Shown: positions 35,838-44,391 of the stretch, one piece after another
Layout: the number at the start of each line of letters is the position of its first letter
How positions within the stretch are numbered: the first letter of the stretch is position 1
The notes under the pieces: model-generated
What the model was told of the DNA's origin: nothing
Seen by the model: only the letters and a program-made list of their open reading frames with translations
The model's database searches: none
From: Leeuwenhoekiella aestuarii
GTDB lineage: Bacteria > Bacteroidota > Bacteroidia > Flavobacteriales > Flavobacteriaceae
Length of the DNA: 64,000 bases
NCBI RefSeq assembly: GCF_004104055.1
Contig: NZ_QOVJ01000004.1
Coordinates: 287,053 to 351,052 of the forward strand
Reading direction: 5' to 3'
Program-made: the position numbers and the translations under genes

Positions 35838-37211
35838 ATGAAACAAACAGTAACGGCTATTTTTGATATCGGTAAAACCAACAAGAAATTCTTCCTTTTT
35901 GACGAAGATTTTCAGGAGGTGTATCGCGAATATGTGCAGTTTGACGAGATCGAAGATGAAGACGGACATCCCACCGAAGACCTTTCCGCGTTGCGCAACT
36001 GGCTAAAAACGGTTTTTGACCGCATCCTGAAGACCGAGAAATACAATATTAAGGCCATCAACTTTTCGTCTTACGGCGCCAGCCTGGTGCATCTGGATGA
36101 AAACCGCGAGGTAATTTTCCCGATGTACAATTATACCAAAAGCATTCCGCAGAAAATCAGTGATAGCTTTTATGAAAAATACGGCCCGGAAGCTGATTTT
36201 CATCAACAAACGGGTTCATCAAGCTCCGGAATGCTCAATGCCGGGATTCAATTGTATTGGCTCAAAAACACCAAACCGGAAGTTTTTAAAAAGATCAGAT
36301 ATTCGTTGCACCTGCCGCAGTATTTGAGTTTTGTGTTTACCGGAATTCCGCTAAGCGAATACACCAGCATAGGGTGTCATACCGCTCTTTGGGATTTTGA
36401 GAAAAAGGATTATCACGATTGGGTTTATGCCGAAAAACTGGATCAAATCCTGCCGCCCATCGTTTCTACCGAAACGAGCATCAATATGAATTACAACGGC
36501 AAGCGCATTAAAATTGGCGTGGGTATTCACGACAGCTCTGCTGCCCTCCTGCCCTACGTGCGCAGCCTGAGCAAACCGTTTATCCTGATCTCGACAGGTA
36601 CCTGGAGTATTTCGCTCAACCCGTTTACCGATAGCCTGCTAACCGCCAAAGATGTTGCAGACGATTGCATCAACTACATGCGCATCAACGGCAAACCTGT
36701 AAAATCGGCGCGGCTGTTTCTGGGAAATGAATACAGCATTCAGGTTAAAAAGTTGGCGAAACACTATGGTGTTGAAGCTGATTACCACAAAACCGTAAAA
36801 TTTGATCCCGAGATACACTACGAGATCCACAAAGACTTTGAGCAGCTTTTTAACTGGGAATCAATTGATGTTCCCAATGTGCCACACAAAACAACATTAA
36901 GATATACTACTTTTGAACACGCGTATCATCACTTGATGGTGGAGCTCGTATTGCTTCAGGTCGCGAGTATCAAAAGTGCCAAAGGCAGCATGGCTATCGA
37001 AAAGCTTTTTGTGGACGGCGGTTTTAGCGATAACGAAGTATATATCCAACTGCTTTCGCATCATTTTAGAGCGATGGAATTGCGCACCACAGATTCCTCA
37101 CTGGGGTCTGCCCTGGGCGCCGCGATTTGCATCTCTGATACGCAACTGAATTCAAAATTTCTCAAGAAAAACTATTCGATGAAGAAGCATATTCCCTTCA
37201 TCGCAAAATGA
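35838..37211 (+). CDS. rhaB: L-rhamnulokinase (FGGY family)
   Basis: 457 residues from the ATG at 35838; the in-frame TTG just before it is not preferred. FGGY/ASKHA kinase signatures: phosphate-1 loop IFDIGKTNKKFFLFDED at the start, ISTGTWSISLNP (phosphate-2) and the adenosine-site segment FVDGGFSDNEVYIQLL, followed by SSLGSALGAAIC. It phosphorylates L-rhamnulose to L-rhamnulose-1-phosphate. The assignment to rhamnulose rests on the operon: isomerase before it and aldolase at the head. From here to 39791 base composition is clearly more GC-rich than in the rest of the left half. The stop overlaps the next start by ATGA. Confidence 0.9.
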   Translation: MKQTVTAIFDIGKTNKKFFLFDEDFQEVYREYVQFDEIEDEDGHPTEDLSALRNWLKTVFDRILKTEKYNIKAINFSSYGASLVHLDENREVIFPMYNYTKSIPQKISDSFYEKYGPEADFHQQTGSSSSGMLNAGIQLYWLKNTKPEVFKKIRYSLHLPQYLSFVFTGIPLSEYTSIGCHTALWDFEKKDYHDWVYAEKLDQILPPIVSTETSINMNYNGKRIKIGVGIHDSSAALLPYVRSLSKPFILISTGTWSISLNPFTDSLLTAKDVADDCINYMRINGKPVKSARLFLGNEYSIQVKKLAKHYGVEADYHKTVKFDPEIHYEIHKDFEQLFNWESIDVPNVPHKTTLRYTTFEHAYHHLMVELVLLQVASIKSAKGSMAIEKLFVDGGFSDNEVYIQLLSHHFRAMELRTTDSSLGSALGAAICISDTQLNSKFLKKNYSMKKHIPFIAK

Positions 37212-38365
37212 AAATTATGACCAATTCTTTTGACACCGCGTATCCTTCTGTAGATGATTTAAGAACCAAAGCAAAAAGTCGGGTTCCGGCCTTTGCCTTT
37301 GAATACCTCGACGGAGGTTGTAATGAAGATGTAAGCATCAAGCGCAACACTTCTGAAATCCGTGACGTGCAGTTGCAACCCCGTTACCTCAACAATTATG
37401 GCGAAAGCGCTACCAAAACCAAAGTACTGGGAATGGAGTTTGATGCGCCTTTTGGCATCGCTCCGGTAGGCCTTCAGGGGCTGATGTGGCCCAACTCACC
37501 TGCTATTTTAGCTAAAGCTGCTCACAAACACAACATTCCGTTTATTCTGAGTACGGTAACCACAATGGATATCGAAAAAGCCAGCGAACTCACCGAAGGC
37601 AATGCCTGGTTTCAGTTGTACAATCCGGTGGAAGACGCGGTGCGCAACGACATTATTGACCGTGCTGAAGCCGCCGGTTGCCCGGTTCTCGTACTGCTGT
37701 GCGATGTGCCTACCTTTGGCTTTCGCCCAAGGGATTTTAAAAACGGATTGGCGCTTCCGCCTAAAATGTCTGTTAAGAATATCATGCAAATCCTGGGCAA
37801 ACCTACCTGGGCGTACAACACACTCAAATACGGTCAGCCTACTTTTGAAAACCTAAAACCCTACACCCCTGAAGGCTTGAACCTAAAGCAACTGGGCGCG
37901 TTTATGGACCGTACCTTTTCAGGCAAACTCAACGAAGAAAAAATAAAACCCATCCGCGACCGCTGGAAGGGTAAACTGGTACTTAAAGGCGTACAATCCC
38001 TGCAGGATACGCAGGATGCGATACGCATGGGCTTTGACGGCATCATCGTTTCCAACCACGGTGGACGCCAACTGGATGCCGCCCAATCGACTATAAATTC
38101 GCTTAAAGAAATCGCAGCCACCTACGGCGACCAGATCGAGGTGATGATGGACAGCGGCCTGCGTTCCGGCCCTGATATTGCCCGGGCGGTGGCTTGCGGT
38201 GCCAAATTTACCTTTATGGGCCGCTCGTTTATGTACGGCTGTGGCGCATTAGGCAATAAAGGCGGAGATCATACCATCGGGATGCTCAAAACCCAATTTA
38301 AACAAGTAATGGATCAACTGGTTTGCGAGCGGGTCGAAGACCTGCCCAAACACTTAATAACCTAA
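37208..38365 (+). CDS. lldD: FMN-dependent L-lactate dehydrogenase (alpha-hydroxy-acid dehydrogenase family)
   Basis: 385 residues; the start overlaps the kinase stop by 4 bp (an ATG at 37217 is possible). TIM-barrel FMN enzyme: AFEYLDGGCNEDV near the N-terminus, FGIAPVGLQGLMWP, KLVLKGVQSLQD with the FMN-binding Lys, and the signature IVSNHGGRQLD with the catalytic His. It oxidises a small L-2-hydroxy acid with electrons going to quinone. The aldolase/dehydrogenase fusion upstream makes L-lactate from rhamnose, so L-lactate to pyruvate is the natural role. The family also includes glycolate oxidase and mandelate dehydrogenase; context decides against them. Confidence 0.85.
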   Translation: MKIMTNSFDTAYPSVDDLRTKAKSRVPAFAFEYLDGGCNEDVSIKRNTSEIRDVQLQPRYLNNYGESATKTKVLGMEFDAPFGIAPVGLQGLMWPNSPAILAKAAHKHNIPFILSTVTTMDIEKASELTEGNAWFQLYNPVEDAVRNDIIDRAEAAGCPVLVLLCDVPTFGFRPRDFKNGLALPPKMSVKNIMQILGKPTWAYNTLKYGQPTFENLKPYTPEGLNLKQLGAFMDRTFSGKLNEEKIKPIRDRWKGKLVLKGVQSLQDTQDAIRMGFDGIIVSNHGGRQLDAAQSTINSLKEIAATYGDQIEVMMDSGLRSGPDIARAVACGAKFTFMGRSFMYGCGALGNKGGDHTIGMLKTQFKQVMDQLVCERVEDLPKHLIT

Positions 38366-38369
38366 ACTA

Positions 38370-39791
38370 ATGTCACAATACAATCAGGAAGAAGAAACCA
38401 TTGAAGCCATTGCCGGCGGCGAATTTGAACGCGAACGCGTACCCCAGTCCAGACTGCAGAGCTGGAAAGCCTTTTTAGGCATGTATGCCGGGGAACACGC
38501 AGCCGGAACCGAGTTTGTCATTGGCCCTCTGTTTTTAACCACAGGGGTAAGTGCTTTTGACCTGATTGTAGGCCTGCTGCTGGGCAACCTGATGGCGGTG
38601 TTGAGCTGGCGGTTTTTGACTGCTGAGATCGGTACAAAATTCAGATATACCTTATACTTTCATTTAGAAAAAATCTGTGGTACCCGCCTGGTGACCGCGT
38701 ACAACCTTGCAAACGGAGTTCTGTTTTGCTTTTTGGCCGGAGCGATGATTACCGTATCGGCAACTGCGGTAGGGATTCCTTTTGATATGGAAATGCCCAA
38801 ACTTACCGACACCACGCCCAACAGCCTGACCTGGGTGATCATCGTTATTGCCATTGGCGCGGTGATTTCCGTCATCGCTGCAAAAGGGTATAATACCGTG
38901 GCTAAAGCAGCCAACTGGATGTCGCCCATTATCGTGGTGGCGTTTATTGCCTGTGGGGTTGTAGCGTTGATCCAACTGGATGTAAACAGTTTTGCTGATT
39001 TTTGGAACATCTGGGGAGACGGGGGTGAACCCTTTCCGGGACAGGTAAAATATACGTTTTGGCACGTGGTGCTGTGGTCGTGGTTTGCCAATGCGGCCAT
39101 GCACATCGGGATGTCTGATCTGTCGGTATTCCGCTTTGCGAAAAAACCAAGTGCAGGATGGACGACCGCCGGTGGTATTTACATCGGTCACTACATCGCC
39201 TGGATCGCTGCCGCGTTGTTATATGCGGTCTATCTTAAATCTCCTGAAGCCCAGGCCATGCTTGCCGGTGGCGAAGCACCTTCGGTAGCTCCGGGTCCTT
39301 TGGCCTACAATGCCATTGGGGTATTTGGAATTATCGCTGTGATCCTTGCGGGATGGACGACTGCTAACCCCACGATCTACCGGGCCGGACTCGCATTTCA
39401 AGCCATCATACCCAAACTCTCCACCTTTTGGGTGACCATCATTGCCGGTACCGTAGCTACGATTGCAGGATTATTTCCCGCATTTGCCATGAAGCTTTTA
39501 GGCTTTGTAGCCCTCTACGGTTTTATTCTGGCACCTATAGGGGCCATCATTGTCTTTGAATATTTCTTTGGAAAACAAGCCGGGATCCAATCCTTTTATG
39601 CCGAAAAAACCGGAATCAAATTCAACTGGGCGGTGTTTGGTGCCTGGGCCTTAAGCTTTGGCGTGTTTTACTTTATTTCGATTCAATTTGAGGTATTCCT
39701 CTCCTTCCTCACCTTACCGGCGTGGATCAGTTGTGGAGTACTGTTTTTAATCTTCAGCAAGTTTTATCAGAAAAAGCAGCGAACCGCTTAA
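38370..39791 (+). CDS. NCS1-type permease of the rhamnose operon
   Basis: 473 residues, about 12 membrane helices. The protein resembles cytosine/purine permeases of the NCS1 family: GMYAGEHAAGTEFVIGPLF in the first helix, TAYNLANGVLFCFLAGAM, AKGYNTVAKAANWMSP, and WSWFANAAMHIGMSDLSVFRF. It follows the L-lactate dehydrogenase by 4 bp, so it is part of the rhamnose operon. A nucleobase substrate would make no sense there; uptake of L-rhamnose is my inference, with L-lactate or lactaldehyde as alternatives. No other monosaccharide permease is in the operon. Two hairpins follow, the second ending transcription. Confidence 0.82.
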   Translation: MSQYNQEEETIEAIAGGEFERERVPQSRLQSWKAFLGMYAGEHAAGTEFVIGPLFLTTGVSAFDLIVGLLLGNLMAVLSWRFLTAEIGTKFRYTLYFHLEKICGTRLVTAYNLANGVLFCFLAGAMITVSATAVGIPFDMEMPKLTDTTPNSLTWVIIVIAIGAVISVIAAKGYNTVAKAANWMSPIIVVAFIACGVVALIQLDVNSFADFWNIWGDGGEPFPGQVKYTFWHVVLWSWFANAAMHIGMSDLSVFRFAKKPSAGWTTAGGIYIGHYIAWIAAALLYAVYLKSPEAQAMLAGGEAPSVAPGPLAYNAIGVFGIIAVILAGWTTANPTIYRAGLAFQAIIPKLSTFWVTIIAGTVATIAGLFPAFAMKLLGFVALYGFILAPIGAIIVFEYFFGKQAGIQSFYAEKTGIKFNWAVFGAWALSFGVFYFISIQFEVFLSFLTLPAWISCGVLFLIFSKFYQKKQRTA

Positions 39792-39810
39792 CCCCAATTA
39801 AAGAAAAACG

Positions 39811-39868
39811 GGTGCTCAACAGCACCTTCAAATGGTCGTTATAGTAGGGAATAACGGCCATTTCTTTT
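39811..39868 (+). terminator. Double hairpin ending the rhamnose operon
   Basis: A small hairpin (GGTGCT, loop CAAC, AGCACC, 39811-39826) is followed by a larger one (AAATGGTCGTTAT, 39830-39842, with ATAACGGCCATTT, 39851-39863, one G-T wobble) and then CTTTTTA. Confidence 0.85.
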
Positions 39869-39964
39869 TAGTAAAAATGACAAAATAGTCTTCCGATTCT
39901 TGAAGTATCTTATGAGCATCACCCTTCAAGTCCCAATTGGAAATTCTGTTAAAACCAATCCAAA

Positions 39965-39984
39965 AACATTCTGATCGGTATTTT
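39965..39984. promoter_or_regulatory. Operator copy before the TetR gene
   Basis: AACATTCTGATCGGTATTTT matches 16 of 20 positions of the stronger palindrome at 40621-40640. It lies 18 bp before the tetR-type start. A TAnnTTTG-type box (TAAGTTTG, 39991-39998) follows directly, so a bound repressor would cover the promoter. This suggests autoregulation. Confidence 0.6.
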
Positions 39985-40002
39985 TATTTATAAGTTTGCA
40001 TT

Positions 40003-40605
40003 ATGCAGCAAGAATTAAAATCTGAAATAACCAAACAGCATATTCTACACGAAGCCTTTAAACTGTTTTATGAAAACGGATTTAAATCTACCAGTGTAAA
40101 TGATGTAATGAAGGCTACAAAAATGACAAAAGGTGCCTTTTACCATCATTATAAAAGCAAACAACAACTCGGACTCGAGGTTATTCAACTAAAACTGCAA
40201 CAACGTGTGTATGACGGGATGATAGTTCCCTTGGAACAACCGGGTAATGCTATCAAAATTTTAGAAGAAACTTTTTTAAATAGAATAAAGTCCTTTCCGG
40301 TGTACGATAAGAAACATGGATGCCCTATGAATAATTTCATAAACGAAATTGGCAATTATGAAGTAAGCTATCAACTAGCCTTAAAAAGTATTATAGAAAA
40401 ATGGAAATCTGCCCTGGTTACCTTAATCGACAAAGGAAAAGAACAGAAAACTATTAAAAATGAAATACCGAGTGAAGCCGCAGCTGTGTATTTGATTAGC
40501 GCTTTTGAAGGAATTAGAGGAATCAGAAAAATATATGAGGATGATCGTGTGATCAATCACTATATTTCTGGTTTGTCGTTATACATCAATCAACTAAAAC
40601 CCTAA
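40003..40605 (+). CDS. TetR-family transcriptional regulator
   Basis: 200 residues. TetR-type helix-turn-helix in the first 60 residues (ILHEAFKLFYENGFKSTSV, MTKGAFYHHYKSKQQLGLEV). The all-helical ligand-binding part follows, with a Cys-Pro segment (HGCPMNNFINEIG) that resembles TetR regulators responding to reactive electrophiles or aldehydes (compare AcuR/NemR type), so a halogenated or electrophilic inducer is possible. It lies 49 bp upstream of the haloacid-dehalogenase-like gene and has matching operators before both. I infer that it controls itself and its neighbour. Confidence 0.9.
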   Translation: MQQELKSEITKQHILHEAFKLFYENGFKSTSVNDVMKATKMTKGAFYHHYKSKQQLGLEVIQLKLQQRVYDGMIVPLEQPGNAIKILEETFLNRIKSFPVYDKKHGCPMNNFINEIGNYEVSYQLALKSIIEKWKSALVTLIDKGKEQKTIKNEIPSEAAAVYLISAFEGIRGIRKIYEDDRVINHYISGLSLYINQLKP

Positions 40606-40620
40606 TTTTTTTAACCAAAA

Positions 40621-40640
40621 AACATACTCATAGGTATGTT
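40621..40640. promoter_or_regulatory. TetR-type palindromic operator before the HAD gene
   Basis: AACATACTCATAGGTATGTT: arms AACATAC and GTATGTT around a 6-bp centre, 14 bp before the ATG of the HAD gene. A related copy lies before the tetR-type gene, so both genes are likely controlled by it. Confidence 0.7.
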
Positions 40641-40654
40641 TTAAAACATATAAT

Positions 40655-41455
40655 ATGCAAAATAACAGAAGAAACTTTATAAAAAACACGGCAATACTTG
40701 GAGCTACCGGAGCCGCATTTCCGGCAATGGGGTTTGAGTCAATTCGTCATGAAGAAAACGAAAAAAAGGTAGCTACAACAAGACCTAAAGTTTTGTTCTT
40801 TGATGTGAATGAAACCTTATTAGACTTAACCGCAATGAAAACAAGTGTTGGAGACCTACTTGGTGGTAGAAACGAATTACTACCCCTTTGGTTTACAACT
40901 ATGTTACAATACTCATTGGTTTCTACTGTAGGAAGGCAGTATAAAGATTTTGGCATCATAGGCGCCGCAGCTTTACAAATGGTAGCTGCAAATAACGGTA
41001 TTGAAGTAACTGAGAAAGAAGCACAAGAAGCCATTTTAGGTCCCATTCGGTCGTTACCTGCCCACCCGGAAGTAAAAGCTGCGTTACAGGCATTAAAAGA
41101 TGCCGGCTATAAAATGGTGTCGTTCACAAACTCATCTAACAAAGGCGTACAAACTCAATTTGAAAACGCAGGCCTCACAGCATATTTTGACGAAAGATTG
41201 AGCATTGAAGATCTGGGTAAATTTAAACCAGATGCAGATGCATACGACTGGGCTGCACGAAAAATGGGGATAGAACCGGAAGAATGTTTGTTGGTAGCCG
41301 CGCATGGTTGGGATATTGCAGGTGCAATTTGGGCAGGCTGGAGAGGAGCATTTATCAGCAGACCGGGTGCACAATTATACCCGTTGGCACCAAAGCCCGA
41401 AATCAATGAAAAAGACCTGGCACGAATTGCAGAAAAATTAATCGCATTAAAATAA
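40655..41455 (+). CDS. Tat-exported haloacid dehalogenase type II-like protein
   Basis: 266 residues. Twin-arginine signal (NNRRNFIKNTAILG) with cleavage around residue 25-30. The mature part is a HAD superfamily hydrolase of the L-2-haloacid dehalogenase type: nucleophile Asp in FFDVNETLLDL, Ser/Asn in SFTNSSNKG, Lys in LGKFKPDADAY, and the type II motif LVAAHGWDIAGAIWAGW. These remove halide from short 2-haloacids through an Asp ester. Tat export is unusual for the family, which is normally cytoplasmic. A marine lifestyle makes haloacids plausible, but the substrate is inferred. It is probably regulated by the adjacent TetR protein. Confidence 0.88.
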   Translation: MQNNRRNFIKNTAILGATGAAFPAMGFESIRHEENEKKVATTRPKVLFFDVNETLLDLTAMKTSVGDLLGGRNELLPLWFTTMLQYSLVSTVGRQYKDFGIIGAAALQMVAANNGIEVTEKEAQEAILGPIRSLPAHPEVKAALQALKDAGYKMVSFTNSSNKGVQTQFENAGLTAYFDERLSIEDLGKFKPDADAYDWAARKMGIEPEECLLVAAHGWDIAGAIWAGWRGAFISRPGAQLYPLAPKPEINEKDLARIAEKLIALK

Positions 41456-41960
41456 AAACCGATCACGATGAATGAATTGATACGTCTTTGAGTATTCCTG
41501 ATTTTGCGTTACACTCGGTATTTACTAAGGGGTCAAGCAAATTTGAAATACGTACAGCTACCAAAAGAATCCAATGTAAGAGGACTAAACTGCATTCAAC
41601 TTCATGATGAATACAGAGGACAGTATATAGGTAGCTGAACCTGCAAAATGGAATCTGAAAAATATGTTATCCGAAGAGCCTTTATGTCAACAGCATAAAC
41701 AAAATAGAAAACATGCCGTCCCGAAACTTCGGGAAGTTCAGAATTCCACCTACTTCACTTTAAGCGACCCATTAATAGCGCACTTCAAGCCCCAATTTAT
41801 CATTCCGTTAAGAGCTTAAAGGATAAACTGTTATATTTACGCAACAGATACCGCATTCGTTTACAGGAGTTTACAACTTAAAACGAAAATCCCCCCCTAA
41901 AATCACAGCGCCCTGCTGGGTGCTACGCGGTATATACGAGCAATACCAAATCAACACGAT
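41456..41960. other. Gene-free stretch after the HAD gene
   Basis: About 500 bp with no convincing coding region. Short open pieces (for example after 41467, and around 41540-41640) are interrupted by stops in every frame and carry no recognisable domain; they could be the wreck of a gene. A 29-bp segment (41783-41811) matches 23 of 29 bases upstream of the TetR gene (39924-39952). Confidence 0.5.
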
Positions 41961-42452
41961 ATGAAACACGTGCTTTGCCTACTCCTGTTCCTGACCGCCT
42001 CAGGGAGTTCCCGGGCTCAGGAAAACCCGGAGGCTTCTCTAAAAACTATTGACGGAATCATCAACGAACTCCTGGATCAAATCACAATCGAAAAAGGCGA
42101 AAAAATGGATACGACCGCCATTCGGAATTTATTTCACCCGGCTGCCCTATTCACAGTTGCCGATGCTACACAAGCGGAAACCGTAACGCTGGATGAGTTC
42201 CTCGTCCTCCTAAAAGATCCCTATTATGAAGCAGGGTACCGGGAACAGGAAATTCATAAAGTAGTTGATGCCTATCAGGGGATTGCGCAGGTATTCCAGA
42301 CCTTTCAGGGCAAAGACTCCGAAGGAGCTGAAGAACGCGGAATAAACAGCTATCAACTCACCTATTATGCCGACCGCTGGTGGATCGTAAGCCTTTTATG
42401 GACTATAGAAACAGAAACTACCCCCATACCTAAAAAATACATTGGAAAATAG
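41961..42452 (+). CDS. Secreted NTF2/SnoaL-like small protein
   Basis: 163 residues. Signal peptide 1-19 (ends SRAQ). The body looks like a cone-shaped NTF2/SnoaL-like fold: an N-terminal helix with MDTTAIRNLFHPAALFTV, then EFLVLLKDP, HKVVDAYQGIAQVFQTFQ and SYQLTYYADRWWIVSLLW, the usual last strands of such proteins. Function unknown; members may be enzymes or binding proteins. It stands alone with about 170 bp downstream before the next gene, and its base composition is richer in GC than that of the following three genes. Confidence 0.72.
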   Translation: MKHVLCLLLFLTASGSSRAQENPEASLKTIDGIINELLDQITIEKGEKMDTTAIRNLFHPAALFTVADATQAETVTLDEFLVLLKDPYYEAGYREQEIHKVVDAYQGIAQVFQTFQGKDSEGAEERGINSYQLTYYADRWWIVSLLWTIETETTPIPKKYIGK

Positions 42453-42624
42453 GTAAAAAGCTACCTGGCTTCTCAGTTTCAATGCCGAATAAGGAATTCC
42501 GTAAAAAGGTTCTAGGTATATAATTTATGTTTACGGGGAGAATGTAGATACTTTAACCCATTTGAAAACAGATATAATATAAGCAGTTGTGTTATGACTA
42601 TGTTGACAATAACTTGAAAAAACA

Positions 42625-43677
42625 ATGAACGAGGACAATTTAAAATACAAAAGAGCAATCTGTTTTTGTGATAAAAAAATAAAGAAAACATTCAAATGTG
42701 ATTGGTTTCAAATTTTACCAATTATTAATTATGTAGATAAAGACGTTAAAACCAATCATTATCCTTTCATTCTAGAGTACACATATAATAAAAATGATAT
42801 TGTACCTATATCTCAAGAAGATATCGTTGACGAAGATACTTCTGGAATTTTTTCAGAGCTAAATCACGAAAATAATGTTGTAAGGTATATTCTAAGATTA
42901 TTATCTGTTGTTACAAATCATTATTTCTTCATATATGATATAACAGACCAAGGTTGGTATATAAACTTGAATTCAAACACCAGTGAGGACATAAAGTGTC
43001 AATATGGAACAAGAATTTACTATGATGAAAACTTTAAGGACGAAATGTACATTTATAAGTTTTCAGAAACTGAATTTGAAGAAGTTAATAATATTGAGCA
43101 TAGCAGATATTATACACATCCAGATATTGACAATCAACTTAAAAATGAATTAACAATAGGGGAATACACAGAGCTATTTTTTGATTCACTTAAAAAATTA
43201 GATGATTTAAAAAAGCAATACTTCGATTCGGCAGTCACCTTAATTAACAATGGAATGAAAATAAGAAATGACATGAAAAGTTTAGCCTTTCTTGCTTTTA
43301 TTTCAAGTATCGAAACAATGACGCACCTTGAATCTAAAATTAATAAGGAAGAAATAGAGTTTGAATGTAATTCTTGTAAAAAAATAAAAACTTCAAATTA
43401 TAAATGCAAAAAATGTGGCAGCCCTATTTGGGGAATCAGTCAACAGATTAAAAACTATCTAAAAAAATATTTATCACAGAATGAGGACTTAAATAAAGTT
43501 ATAAATAAGCTTTATGGAAGACGATCGCAAATTGCGCATACAGGTAATTTATTAATGGGAGATATTTTTTTTGATTGGAATAATCCTGAGGAAAGAGAAA
43601 AACATTTTACGGAATTGATAGCTGCAATGCAATACAGTAAAATGAGTTTAGTGAACTACGTACTTTATCAAAAATAA
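42625..43677 (+). CDS. ApeA-like HEPN protein with zinc ribbon
   Basis: 350 residues, no signal, very AT-rich. The N-terminal 200 residues are not recognised. The C-terminal part has a four-cysteine zinc ribbon (Cys248, 251, 261, 264) set inside a helical region and then LYGRRSQIAHTG, in which Arg300 and His305 form the Rx4H motif of HEPN ribonucleases. The helices around it (FLAFISSIETMTHLES; FTELIAAMQYSKMSLVNYVLY) fit the ApeA-like HEPN group. HEPN proteins often act in phage defence or toxin systems by cutting RNA. The next genes include a PHP-ATPase, which supports a defence role. The assignment is by motif and context, so moderate. Confidence 0.65.
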   Translation: MNEDNLKYKRAICFCDKKIKKTFKCDWFQILPIINYVDKDVKTNHYPFILEYTYNKNDIVPISQEDIVDEDTSGIFSELNHENNVVRYILRLLSVVTNHYFFIYDITDQGWYINLNSNTSEDIKCQYGTRIYYDENFKDEMYIYKFSETEFEEVNNIEHSRYYTHPDIDNQLKNELTIGEYTELFFDSLKKLDDLKKQYFDSAVTLINNGMKIRNDMKSLAFLAFISSIETMTHLESKINKEEIEFECNSCKKIKTSNYKCKKCGSPIWGISQQIKNYLKKYLSQNEDLNKVINKLYGRRSQIAHTGNLLMGDIFFDWNNPEEREKHFTELIAAMQYSKMSLVNYVLYQK

Positions 43678-43838
43678 TGACCACTGCCAATACCATAAAT
43701 ATTTCTTTGCGACTAAATCACGATTACGGAATTCACCTCTTTTTTGAATATTCATTATCAATCAGAAAAATCCGAAATGATTTTACCGCACCGAATCTGT
43801 AGTCAATCAATTAGGCAAGTTAAAAAACGACAATTAAA

Positions 43839-44339
43839 ATGAAAATATTCGCTTACGGATCAAATATGAACCTTAATAGGTTAAAAAATAGAGTTCCTTC
43901 TGCCGTAAAAATATCTAATGGATTTATTGAAGGCTTTTCTTTAGAATGTTCAAAAGTGAGTAAGGACAGTTCAGGAAAGGCAACTGTTTTCAAAACTGAT
44001 AATAAAGAAGATTTAGTTTGGGGTGTATTGTTTGAAATAGACGAAAAAGAGAAGCCTTTACTCGATAGAGCAGAAGGTTTAAATTTTGGTTATAATGAAT
44101 CAATTATTGAAGTTAATGACCGAAAAGAATTACATAAAGCACAAATTTATATCGCTAACGACAAATCAATTAATAGAAAACTAAAACCATATAATTGGTA
44201 CAAAGCTTTTATCACCGAAGGAGCAAAAGAGAATGGATTACCAATTCATTACGTTAAAAATTTAGAATCCATAAATTCAGAACAGGATGAAAACGATGAA
44301 AGAAGAATAAAAAATGAAAATATTTTAAAATTTAAATAA
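43839..44339 (+). CDS. Gamma-glutamylcyclotransferase (AIG2)-like protein
   Basis: 166 residues. The GGCT fold is shown by the glycine loop FAYGSNMNLNRL at residues 4-15, the segment LVWGVLFEIDEKEK and a catalytic-type Glu79 in LDRAEGLNFGY, then YNWYKAFITEGAKENGLP near the end. Such proteins release 5-oxoproline from gamma-glutamyl amines or peptides. It stands in the AT-rich block between the HEPN protein and the PHP-ATPase, with gaps of 160 and 50 bp. Whether it belongs functionally to a defence system or only travels with it is unknown. Confidence 0.85.
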   Translation: MKIFAYGSNMNLNRLKNRVPSAVKISNGFIEGFSLECSKVSKDSSGKATVFKTDNKEDLVWGVLFEIDEKEKPLLDRAEGLNFGYNESIIEVNDRKELHKAQIYIANDKSINRKLKPYNWYKAFITEGAKENGLPIHYVKNLESINSEQDENDERRIKNENILKFK

Positions 44340-44391
44340 AGTAAGCTACTAACACAGTTTAGCATAAACTGAAAAACAAGAAGATAAAATT

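Noticed and set aside
38660..39191. 148- and 175-codon frames on the minus strand
   Set aside because: They lie across the NCS1 permease; long antisense frames are expected in GC-richer genes and no domain is seen.
41467..41640. Remnant gene after the HAD gene
   Set aside because: Short interrupted pieces in several frames, none with a recognisable protein family, so a pseudogene cannot be claimed.
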